Part shown: positions 48,529 through 58,319 of the stretch, in pieces | Layout of the letters: each line of letters opens with the position of its first letter | Position numbering within the stretch: position 1 is the stretch's first letter | Source of the DNA: Coniella vitis | Lineage: Eukaryota > Ascomycota > Sordariomycetes > Diaporthales > Schizoparmaceae | Length of the DNA: 64,000 bases | Direction: 5' to 3' | Assembly (NCBI GenBank): GCA_011317545.1 | Contig: WUJK01000002.1 | Location: forward strand, 248,001 to 312,000 | Made by a program: the position numbers and the translations under genes | Notes under the pieces: model-generated | What the model was told of the DNA's origin: nothing | The model's input: only the letters and a program-made list of their open reading frames with translations | Database searches by the model: none

Positions 48529-49143
48529 ATATTATTGAGAATTAATAAAAGTTATTCTCGAAAGATTTCTTCGTTAGTTACTCCTAAAACTATTAAACGT
48601 AACCTTCTTCTTTAATCTATTCTAGAGTATTATATAGAGATACCGACCTACTCTAACTATAAGGAATAGGGTCTTTCTTCTTATTAGATTTCCGCGATAT
48701 ATTCCGACTGCTATACTAAGTATATTCGTTTAAATAAGTCTCGCTGCGATATATTAGGTCCTTCTCCGTCTAATATTCGTACTATCTCTCGGCACTATTA
48801 GAAGATTAAGGATAAGATGGAGGAACTGGACGAGGCTCGTCGTGCTTTAGACGTGCGTATAGATCGCCTTCGCAAGCAGAAAAAGATATAGAGAGAGAAG
48901 ATGGTACGGGCTATTCGCCGGGGCCTGGATTCTATAGAGGAGTTGGATCGTATAGAGCGTAAGGAGGCTAAAAAGGAGGCGGCAGTTTCGGTGCCGGCGG
49001 GTCCTTTACCTAAAGCGTTTCCTAATTCGCTAATATAGGAGTTTAATACTATAGACTAGTCTATTATAGACTTTAGTAGGTCGTTAGATCTAATTAGCGC
49101 TTCTAATAAAGGAGGTTCGTCTAATCGTTAGTAAGTTTTCTAA
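48529..49143 (+). pseudogene. antisense ORF (aORF) type 2 of copy 1f, best-preserved copy
   Basis: On the plus strand because 1f is reversed. From ATA (48529, formerly ATG) to TAA (49141-49143, TGA in 1d), 205 codons including the stop. Around 48790-49010 a long open stretch reads KDKMEELDEARRALDVRID, then RLRKQKK, a stop at a probable Gln, REKMVRAIRRGLDSIEELDR and IERKEA. It is highly charged with a heptad-like Leu/Ile spacing, so a coiled coil is likely. It then passes a VPAGPLPKAFP turn and a Ser-rich tail. This stretch keeps many TG and CA, far more than its surroundings. No known domain recognised; function unknown. Confidence 0.72.
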
Positions 49144-49164
49144 TTTTATCTATTATTAGGTTAT

Positions 49165-52100
49165 TCGCTAATTTTCGTATTCTTTAATTAGATCTTTATA
49201 GATATTCTTCGGGGGTTCCTAAGTATTTTCTAAGTTATTATATCCTTTCTATTTAATAAGGTATTATTTTCCGCGTCTACGTTTATATAAGTCGAGGATT
49301 TATTTAACTTCGTATTATGCTTATTCTGGTTCGATAATATCTGTATCGTACGAAAGTTCTGCGTCTGCTGGTGCTAGTTCTAGAAGTAAAATATAGAAGA
49401 CTAGGTGTAGACGTATATGCGGGATTTCTAATTTATAGTTAACTAGTAAAATCTATTATACAATTTTATAAGGTCCGAGTTTTTTATAGTCGAGTTTATC
49501 GCTAGGTCTAATGGTTTTAATATTTTTATAGTTAAGGTAGACTTTATCTCCCTTCTATAGGATTAGTCCCTTAATTCTTTTCTAATTAGCGTATTTCGTT
49601 ATTTATTCTTTAATATCCTAAAGCATACGTCGAGTATCTTTATATAATTATTTAATTCTTCTAGCGTATTAGTCTGCCGTTTCTACGTTTCCACCTAATA
49701 GTATTTCGTAGTATACCGTAGGGTTATAACCGTAGAGTAGGAAGAATAGTGATTTTCCTATACTCGTTATATCTGCACTATTATAGGCGAATTATACCGT
49801 AGGTAAGAGTTCGACCCAATTATCTTATTCGTAGTTAACGTAGTATTATAGATACTATTCTATAATCTGGTTAATACGTTCCGTTTATCCGTCTATCTAA
49901 GGATAAAATACCGTAGATATACGTTATATCGTTCCGAGGTATTTAGTAAGTAAGATCCAGAATTTTAATATAAATTTTCTATCTCTATCTAATATAATTT
50001 CTTAAGGTATTCTATAGTTAGCGATAATAATACGGAGGAATATATATACGAGTTCTTCTACGGTACTACTTTCTTTATATAATAGGAAGTATACATACTT
50101 GCTTAGTCTGTAAACTACTACTAAGATACTATCGTACTGCACCTAAGTTAAGGGTTCTCGTAAGAGGGGTAGCTTAGTAATAAAGTCTAGACTAATAGAT
50201 AACCAAACAGTTATAGGTACTAGTAGAGGTTATAGTAGTCCGTAAGGTTTATATCGTTCTATCTTATTCCGTTTATATATATCGTAGTTGTTAACGATAT
50301 CTATAACTCGTTTCTTAAGGCTTAATAGATTCTAATAACGTTAGATCCTTTTATAGGTTACTCTAATTCCTTAGTATCTATATACTAGTACGCTATAGAT
50401 ACTTCTAATATAGTCGTTTTATTCTAATATTATTATACTATCGAGGTTAGGTATTTCTCCTTCGATACGTAGTATTACGTTAAGTTCCTTAGTAATAGAT
50501 AGTATAGTAAGATTGCTTTCCGAATCTTCCCTAAAGATTACTATAATATCCTAGTCTTTGCTATTGCTGTCCTTATAGTCTAACCGTCTGCTGAGAGCGT
50601 CTGCTCGTTCGTTTTCTTTGCCTTTACGGTAGATAATCTTAAAGTCGAATTCTAATAGAAATTCGTACTATCTGACTTATCGTTTATTAAGCTGCTTTAT
50701 CGAGGTAAATGCTTGGAGATTCTTATAATCCGTATATATAAGAATTTATTGTTTTACGCCGATAAGATAGTATCGCTATTCCCTAAAGGCTTCTACTATT
50801 ACTATAAGTTCCTAATCGGGCGTTCCGTAGTTAAGTTCTAGTCCGTTTAACTTTTTGCTAAAGTTGCTGATTATCCGTAATCGTCCTTTATCGTCTCGTT
50901 ATCCGAGTTATCTACCGAGTATATAATCTAATACGTTTATCTCGATCTCGAAAACTTTATCTTAATCTACTTCGACTAGGATTAGTTCTAATATAATAGC
51001 GTCCTTAATTATACTAAAGGCTTTTTATACCTATTCGTTCTAGTTAAAGGTAGCGTCCTTTTTCGTAAGTTCCGTAAGTAGGGCTATAATACTACTATAG
51101 TTCTTAATAAATTATCGGTAGAAGTTAGTATAGCCTAAGAAGGCTCTAACGTCCTTAACGTTCTAAGGTAGGGGCTAGTCCCTAACTACCTATACTTTAT
51201 CTTTCTATATTCGTATATACCCTAGTATAATAGTATATCCGAGGTAGTTAACTTCTTAAGTATTCCAGTTATATTTAGTAGGTTCTACTAAAATCTTATT
51301 ATTTTAGAGGATTTGCAGGATTATCGTAACGTGCTTCTAGTATTCCTCGAATATCTTTAAGTAAATAAGGATATCGTCTAGGTAAGCGATCACGAAATAA
51401 TCGAGGTATTCGCGCAAGATAAAGTTCATTATTTCTTGGAATAATATAGGGGCGTTGGTAAGTCCGAATAGTATAATAAGGTATTCGAAATATCCGTAGC
51501 GTATTCTAAACGCTATTTTCTATTCTTCTCCGGGTTTAATACGAATATATATATATCCTTCTTTAAGGTCGAGGGCTATAAACTATTAGGCTCCTCTAAG
51601 TCTATCTCTAAGTTCTTTAAAGAGAGGTAAGGGGTACTGATTCTTAATTATAATATCGTTAAGTTGCCGATAGTTAACGTATAGTCGTAGTTTACCGTTT
51701 TTCTTTAGTATAAACAGGATTAGGTATCCTGCTAGTAAATAGGAGGGTCTAATATAGCCTTTCTTAAGATTTTCGTCGATATATTCTCTAAATGCTTTAA
51801 GTTTATCCTTATCTAATCCGTAAATAGGAAAGAACTTTAGTTATTCTCCTTCTTTAAGTGGAATCTTGTAGTTATATAGGCCGTGCTCGGGTAGGCTATT
51901 ATCGAATTTTCCTTAAAATAGTTTTATAAACTTCCGATACTCTTCTAGTATGCCGGAGAGGTCTCTAAACGTATCTTCGTCTTATATAGTTGCTATTATA
52001 AGGAGATATCGTTATACGTGCTTAGTTCCTTCTTGAACTTATCGCGATAATATATCCTGCTATCTATAGAATCCTATTATATCGTATCCTGATCTGCCGT

Positions 52101-52746
52101 ATCCCTTCTTTTATTAGGTATTAACTATCGCTAGATCCTTCTCTATAAGCTATCGAGGTTTATTATATCCTAAGGTAGCTATTATCTTAGCTCTTCTCGA
52201 TTTAGAGGTATATATAAATTCGTTTAAGCCCCTATTATCTAGGTATCGCTTAGTAACTAAATCCGATCCTACGCCTTTAATTATAACCGCTTCTTAGGTA
52301 TCCGCTTTACCCTATAAAATATAGCTATTAGTCTAATCGATTCGAGGATTTTCCTTTCTTAACTATAGTATACCTAAGATCAGCTTATATTATACGGTAT
52401 CCGTAATATCGAAGTTTATTAGTATCGTGCGTCCGTAGATTATAACTAGTAATTAATTAGATTCTATATTAATAATACCTTAGCTATAAGCAACTTCTAT
52501 ACCTTCTATAGTACTAAGTTTATAGGGTTCTATCTTCTTCTTTTAAGGTATCCGTTCTCTATTGATAACGCTTGGGGATATAAAGTTTCCTTACGCTCTG
52601 CTGTTTAGGAGTGCTGTATAGTATTTATCGTTAATTCGTATTGCGATTTTCAAATGTTCGTACGTCGAGCTGTCTATCGCGCAGAGGGACTTTGCCGTAA
52701 GTCCTAATCGCTTATTATCCCTTATAGGCGATCCTTGCCTTTTGGG
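49165..52746 (-). pseudogene. pol remnant of copy 1f
   Basis: Read leftward: protease near 52606, where the active site is NSR (both Asp and Gly changed); RT with catalytic YLDD intact at rc 51373-51384; RNase H near 50735; integrase LDRDRKF near 49975; chromodomain-like end about 49165-49310. Stops remain at Gln/Trp positions, so the frame is not open. It is the nearest to functional of the pol copies, but the protease changes and stops inactivate it. Confidence 0.88.
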
Positions 52747-54950
52747 TTCTGCTATACTCTAAGGGCTGCTATCTATGCTAGGTTCTTGGCTTATTGTATT
52801 CCGTATCGTGTACGTGCTGCGGCCTATCGCTATAGGCGCGCTTGATTTTCTTCTTCGGTATACGGAGTCTATGCTCCGGGCTGACTATCCTTGAGGTTGT
52901 AGTAGGTATGCGCTTTATCCGCTAGGTGTTCTGCGTAGTCGGCGCGCTTGTAGAAGCTGTAGTGCGTAGGTCCTGCATACGTAGGCTTTGCGAGCTTTTC
53001 CCTTTATTTCTGTTCGCGTATTCTATGCTAGTCGAGCGCTTTTTCTTACGCGTAAGGTGCGCACTAGGGTATCGCGCATTAGTACTATTTTACTTATCGC
53101 GTAGTATATTCGTAGGGGGTATTATACGTAAGGCTAATGCTAGCGTAGTTTCCCCTTATCCTAAGTACTTTATAATAATCGCTATTATCGTTATCGTAGG
53201 CGATAATACTATACCCTATCTCGCGCGTAGGGAACTATTCGTTAGTTACCTTATATTTAAAGTATTATCTATAATTATATATAATGCAGGTAAACTATAT
53301 AATCTGGTGGTGCTTTTCGTAGAGGTGATTAATTCGCGCGTCTTCCTATATAAGGGGGGTTTCGTCTTAATAGGTTATTATCCTAAATAATTCTCTAAGT
53401 ATAATACCGTAGATAAGGTAGTATATATCTCCTTTATCGGTATCTTCGTTTATAGAGCTTTCTAGTTCTAAGCTCGTTTCTTTGTTAATAGTTTGGGCGC
53501 TAGTACTCCGACCGATGCTAAGCATTTCCTATTATTCCGTAATTTCCGTAATATTGCTCTATAAAATATCCGTTTCGTTAGGTAGTTCGTACCCTTCTAT
53601 ATCGTATTAGTAGGGGTATTCCCTAATAAGCTAGGCTTACTACTCTATTACTAGTCTTTCGAATAAACTATTATCTATAAAGAGGGGTATTCTCTAAGTA
53701 ACTATAATTTATCGTTCCTTATAAGGTTTCTAAGGGAACTATCCTAAGCCTTACTTTACCGAGAGGTGCGTTATATAATTATCCTTATAATAGAAGGTCT
53801 AGTTAAGGAGTTTATAATCGGAGTCGTCCGACGCTTACTCTAGAAGCTAGTTTTAGCTAGGAGTAGAGTCCGTAGTCTCGTATATTATAATATTAGCTTA
53901 TCGTCCTTCGGGGACTTTTTTGAATTCTCTGGGTTTCTTAGGTTATCGGCATTCTCGTGCGAAGTAGCCTATCTTACTATAGTTAAAGCATTCCTTACTT
54001 ATAGGTTTACGCTAAGCTGCGTCGAGCTCTATAGGACCTAAGTATATAGTACCGCTAACTACCGTACCTCGTTGCTAGAAGCTACGGTTGGTTATCTATT
54101 AAATCCGCCGTCCTATATTAGCGTAATTCCTCTATATAGTATAGCTTCCTCCTTTTTTGCTTTTCTCTATATATTTTTCGTAGAGATAGTTATCGATACG
54201 GATAACGTTATTACTAAATATCGTAAAGTCTTTAGGCTAGTCCTATTTAGAGATTTCGTCCTTAACCTTATCCTTAAGTCCTCTATAGTAGTATTCTATA
54301 AGGTTCTTATCTTCCTAAGGGAGGTATACTAAGAGTTACTTAAAGCGAACCGTATAGGCTAAAGTAGACTTATTCTGCTTAAGTTCTATAAGTTGCTACG
54401 CTATAGTCCGTTCTTCGTTAGGATCGCCAAATATTTCCTTAAGGATACGTTCGAATCCTACGAATAAATCGAATATATTCTTAGTAGTCGTTTTACGTTA
54501 ATCGAGGTTGCCTAGATATTTAATATAGTTACAAAGTAAGGGTTCGTACTAGATAAGTGCGTCCTTTTCGAGTTATATACCGGCTAGGATAACTTTATCG
54601 GGTTTAGTAGTAAATTACGCTGCGTTATATAGGAAGTATACCTTATAATAGGTAAGGAACCCTTAAAGCGTCTTCTAGTTACCGTCGTATATAGCAGGTT
54701 TATCTATCTTATAGCCGTTACCGGTATTCTAAATAATAGGCGCTAGGGTTATAATAGCCGTAGCTTAGTATTATTCGAGCTATTAGGCCTGCCTATAGAT
54801 AGTACGATTCTACTATTCCTAGTTCTACCGGAGTATAGCGAGTTATTAGGTAAGTTCGATTAATTAGCGTATTATATCTTCCTAAGTTATAACCTAGCAA
54901 CGTCCTTCGCCTAAGGTAGACGGGGTAGGGGTTTAAGGAGCTATTATTAT
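52650..54950 (-). pseudogene. gag remnant of copy 1f
   Basis: 767 codons from the presumed initiator (ATA, rc 54948-54950) to TGA (rc 52650-52652), three codons shorter than 1e. Knuckle near 53945-53995 reads C, Tyr, Tyr, C. The 105-bp insertion is present (about 53580-53690). The C-terminal tail about 52740-53050 keeps many TG dinucleotides. Long open frames on the opposite strand here are shadows. Confidence 0.87.
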
Positions 54951-55005
54951 ACTTAATATTGCCTAAGAGGTATACATAGACTATCCTAAACAAGAGTTGT
55001 GAAAA

Positions 55006-55490
55006 TATAATAATCCTTACCTAAATCCCGGATTCTAGAAGTACCTATAAATTATATATTAGCAGGTGGGGAAGTATTACCTTTAAGTCTTCGTACGTTG
55101 TCGAGCAATATCAAGTATCACAAGTAATCAAGAAGGATTACCCTATTATATAAAATAATACTTAGATTTACAACTAAAGACTATAAGGAAAACTATCTAA
55201 TAGCTAGGAAATCTATCGTCCTTATATCCTTCCGTTATTCTATATTAAATACCCTATTTAACCCTAGATTATCTAGATTATCTTACAATCTTAATAATCC
55301 GGCTCTGCTAGATTATCTAATAATCTTAATAATCTATTCCTAATTGGTTTACATAACCCTAACCCTAACTATATTATCCTATATAACTTAGTTATATAAG
55401 AGATCCCTATCGGTCCGTTAAGGTTCCGATTTGCTGGCATATAGTTGCGCTGGCCTGTTCCCGTAACCTGCATAACCGTGGGTTATAACA
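55006..55490 (-). repeat. 5' LTR of copy 1f (type 2)
   Basis: 485 bp, minus strand. The outer end (right) keeps TTGCTGGCAT, GTTGCGCTGGCCTG and GGTTATAACA (intact CA, that is, TG on the element strand). The inner end is more converted. Directly followed by GAGGG. Confidence 0.95.
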
Positions 55491-55495
55491 GAGGG

Positions 55496-56664
55496 CTATA
55501 ATAGCTATTATTATAGTTATATAGGGGGGTATAAGGGTCTTCGATAAAGTTAGGTATAATAATCTAAGGGCGATAGTAAGTATTCTAAGCGGTATTAAGA
55601 GCGGCCTCCTAACCCTAGCGGGCTTATAGAAAATCGGGTATAAAGATAGGACGGTAAATACGCTTCTTAGCATATATATTACTACTATCGCTAGTATTAT
55701 TATTACTATTATTATTCTTATCGCCTTAGGGGATAATATAATTACCGTTATTAACTATTATCTTAATTCTATTATAATAGGCCTATAAGAGGGCCGAAAT
55801 AGCGTATAATTAATTAATATTAGTATACTTTTTATATATTTTATAGTAATAACCGTAAGATTTACTAGATATAAGCTAATAATTAAGCTTACCGGTATAA
55901 AAATAATTATTAATATAATTAAGGTAGGAGTATCTTTTACGCTTAATAAGGCGTTTCTCCTCTTTATTATTATCTCTATCGATAAGGAATAATCCGATAG
56001 TAATCGGGGGCTAATTATTATTCGGTCGGCGGGGTAGTTTACTACCGCCTATAGTAATAGTATTACTTTAAAGGGTTATATCGGCGATAGTTATTATTAT
56101 CGCTATTATTAGCTATTAATATTCGATAGGGGGAATTAATAATATTAACTATTAAATTAAGATAGATAAAAGGTTTTATAATATTTAATTATTAGTTAGA
56201 TTAATAAGATATTAAATTAAAATAGGATTATTAGGAAGGGAATAAAGAAGTAAGGAGGAGGGCTAAAGTATAATTAATTTATACTTAAATCTTATATACT
56301 ACCTAGTAATTAAACTTTAACTAGCTTTATAAGGGTAATATATATTAGGCCCTAACCGCTTTAATAGAATATACTATATATAAAAGAGCTTTAGAGCTTA
56401 AAACCTCTTTATTAATAAAGCTATTAGACTCGATCTATAATAGGCGTTATTTAGGTAGTAATAGGGGGTATTAACGGCTCGCTCTATATATTATAGAGTT
56501 CTATTCTAGGCTTTACAAGAGCCTATATAGGTATTAGCGGATAAAGTATAATACGATATAGCGCCCTTTTATCGCCGGTATAAAGGTATTATTATTATTA
56601 CCCTATACTATTAATAGTTATTATTCTCGGTTATCCTCGGCCGCCCTTTTAGGGTCCGCGATAT
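55496..56664 (+). other. Gypsy-2 3' tail, right part, no gene recognised
   Basis: Continues 47281-47942 after removal of 1f, giving about 1.8 kb between chromodomain and 3' LTR. Ile/Thr-rich translations on the plus strand (about 55600-55760) and an open minus-strand stretch around 55500-55673 are seen, but neither resembles a known family, and RIP biases make both unreliable. Confidence 0.5.
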
Positions 56665-56665
56665 T

Positions 56666-56676
56666 AAAGGAGGGGG
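56666..56676 (+). other. polypurine tract of Gypsy-2
   Basis: AAAGGAGGGGG, two bases before the 3' LTR, the expected primer site for plus-strand synthesis. It supports the reading of 56679-56838 as the 3' LTR of Gypsy-2. Confidence 0.75.
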
Positions 56677-56678
56677 CT

Positions 56679-56838
56679 TATTATAAACCCGTACTAAGTA
56701 TACTTAATATATAATTAGCTATATATAGATATATAATAACGGTCTAATTACTAATATATAACTCTCTCTTCTTTATAGTTAGAATAATATATTATAGCAC
56801 CTATTAGTAACTACTATTTATAGGTCCAGCCTATTATA
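56679..56838 (+). repeat. 3' LTR of Gypsy-2
   Basis: 160 bp, partner of 19389-19548. Its outer end keeps GGTCCAGCC where the 5' LTR has AGTCTAGCC, while its inner start is more converted (AAGTATACTTAATATA against AAGCACGCTTAGTATA). Followed by ATTAC. Confidence 0.87.
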
Positions 56839-57101
56839 ATTACTAATTATTCCGAAATTATAGGGCCCCTCCTAGCCTTAACTAAGAAGGGGGTTCTATT
56901 TAGGTTTAGGGAGTAAAAAGAAGCTATATTCGAATAGCTAAAGCGCCTTTTTATTAGTAAGCCTATATTCGTTTAATAGGATCCGGATAAGGAGATAATA
57001 CTAAAAGCGGATTATTCTAGCTATTCGTTAAACGGCTATCTCTCTTAAAGGGATAAGTATAATATCCTCCGCCCGGTAATATACTACTTATACTACCTAA
57101 G
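56839..57101 (+). pseudogene. Gypsy-3 pol continued: RNase H
   Basis: Reads on from 19388 in the same frame once Gypsy-2 and one target duplication are removed. Blocks seen are NYSEIIGPLLALTKKGV (about 56845-56900), then EAIFE.LKRLFISKPIF, DPDKEIILKADYSSYSLNGY and LRPVIYYL near 57065-57090, the typical connection and start of Gypsy RNase H. Interrupted at 57101 by copy 1g; the rest of Gypsy-3 should lie beyond 64000. Confidence 0.82.
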
Positions 57102-57580
57102 TATAATAATCCTTGCCTGAATCCCGGATTCTGGAAGTACCTATAAGTTGTATATTAGCAGGCGGGGAAGTATTACCTTTAAGTCTCCGTACGTTATCGA
57201 GCAATATCAAGTATTATAAGTAATCAAGAGGGATTACCCTATTATATAAAATAATACTTAGATTTATAACTAAAGATTATAAGGAAACTATCTAATATTA
57301 AGCCGTAAACTCCTATCCTTATATCCTTCTATTATTTCCTATCTATAGTAAATATAGATCCTTAGATTACTAGGAGCGATAGGAGCGTTAGCTTATTTAG
57401 ATTATTTAGATTATTATCGCTCTAACTATCTTAGTTATTAAGGTAATCCGACCCTAACCCTAATTATACCGTTCTATATTCTTATATAAGAGATCCCTAT
57501 CGGTCCGTTAAGGTTCCGATTTACTAATATATAGTTATACTAGCCTATTCCTATAACCTATATATTTATAGGTTATAATA
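57102..57580 (-). repeat. 3' LTR of copy 1g (type 1)
   Basis: 479 bp, minus strand. The outer left edge is well kept (TTGCCTGAATCCC, TTCTGGAAGTACC, GTTGTATATTAGCAGGCGG); the inner edge is converted. Carries the type 1 middle with AGCGATAGGAGCG and TTATTTAGATTATT. Confidence 0.94.
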
Positions 57581-57681
57581 TTATCTCCCTTCTATTAATC
57601 TTTATCCCTAAAGACCTATAATATTGCTATAAGTAATCCTGCCTAATATTCTTACTCCGGATTATACCTTCCTAATTCGTT

Positions 57682-58317
57682 ATATCTATAGGTATCTAGA
57701 AATTATATTCGAAGAAAACCGAGTAATATAACCGTCTTTATCTTTCTATCGAAACTTTTAGTTTTAAGATAATACCTTATTCTCTCTATACTTCTAAAGG
57801 GTGGTTATACCGTATAATAAATAGTATTTCGCGTTATTCTATATACGTAAAACGAGGAAAACGATATAATAGGAATAGTATTCCTATAAATACCTATAAG
57901 TTCTAGCTATAATAATTTTCCTTATTAGTATACTAACTCTATACAGTTTCTCGTATTTTATCGGAGGAGAAAAAGCTTCGTATATAGGAGGCTAATATAT
58001 ATAAGGAGCTTTATAAGGCTTATCGTAAGGCGGGGGAGGCGCTTTCTCGCTTAGAGTATCTTTATATTTAGCGTAAGTCTCTAGTAAAGAGGAGTACGAA
58101 GTTAGTAAATATAGGGTTAGAATCGCTTAATATTTAGGAGGAGTAGGAAACCGAGTCTAGTATAAATATAGCTATCTCTGCGGAATCTAAAGCTACTACC
58201 GAATTATAGGAGATTAATAGTTTTAGGGTAATAAACTTTAATACCTTCCTAGAGTCTATAGACTTATCCGCGTCTAACTTCTTCGGCTTAGGGTCTTCTA
58301 TTATTAGTAGTTCGTAA
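57682..58317 (+). pseudogene. antisense ORF (aORF) type 1 of copy 1g
   Basis: From ATA (57682, formerly ATG) to TAA (58315-58317), 212 codons including the stop. A nearly open stretch about 57733-57907 reads ETFSFKIIPYSLYTSKGWLY, then RIINSISRYSIYVKRGKRYN. From about 57950 the charged part SRILSEEKKLRI, then EAN, KELYKAYRKAGEALSRLEYL and RKSLVKRSTKLVN follows, likely coiled coil. Its frame and length equal those in 1a and 1b. Ends against the C-terminus of pol. Function unknown. Confidence 0.68.
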
Positions 58318-58319
58318 CT

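Larger units (their letters stand above)
47943..55490 (-). mobile_element. Gypsy-1 copy 1f, full-length, type 2, least mutated copy
   Basis: 7548 bp, minus strand, between TAGGG (47938-47942) and GAGGG (55491-55495), a target duplication with one transversion. It has two 485-bp LTRs. It keeps more TG/CA than any other copy, for example about 48790-49010 (aORF) and about 52580-53050 (gag tail), and is the only copy with YLDD in RT, so it is probably the most recent insertion. Confidence 0.94.
19389..56838 (+). mobile_element. Gypsy-2 element, complete but split by four Gypsy-1 insertions
   Basis: Plus-strand Gypsy chromovirus with 160-bp LTRs at 19389-19548 and 56679-56838. Its own sequence is 19389-20640, 28272-29930, 37476-38693, 46256-47942 and 55496-56838, about 7.16 kb in all. 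Target duplication: ATTAT (19384-19388) and ATTAC (56839-56843), a single C/T difference as expected from RIP. Order: leader with hairpin, gag, protease, RT, RNase H, integrase, chromodomain, an unassigned 1.8-kb tail, PPT and LTR. RNase H resumes in frame across the 1d insertion and integrase across the 1e insertion. Confidence 0.88.

Noticed and set aside
52926..53390. Open frame of 154 codons on the plus strand, with similar ones at 22636-23082, 32014-32379 and 40794-41258 on the minus strand
   Set aside because: All lie antisense to the same gag C-terminal tail of Gypsy-1. RIP makes stops in the sense frame, whereas the opposite strand reads CTA/TTA at those places and stays open. The recurrence follows from element copies, so I treat them as shadows.
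54072..54332. Open frames of 78-89 codons here and at 10300-10536, 31089-31358 and 39852-40112
   Set aside because: Antisense to the capsid region of gag in four copies. Same explanation; no independent start or conserved ends.
54793..54993. 66-codon minus-strand open frame
   Set aside because: Lies in the gag N-terminal region and leader of 1f, in a frame other than gag; not kept in other copies.
55407..55673. 88-codon minus-strand open frame
   Set aside because: Crosses from the Gypsy-2 tail into the 5' LTR of 1f, so it is a chance frame made by insertion.
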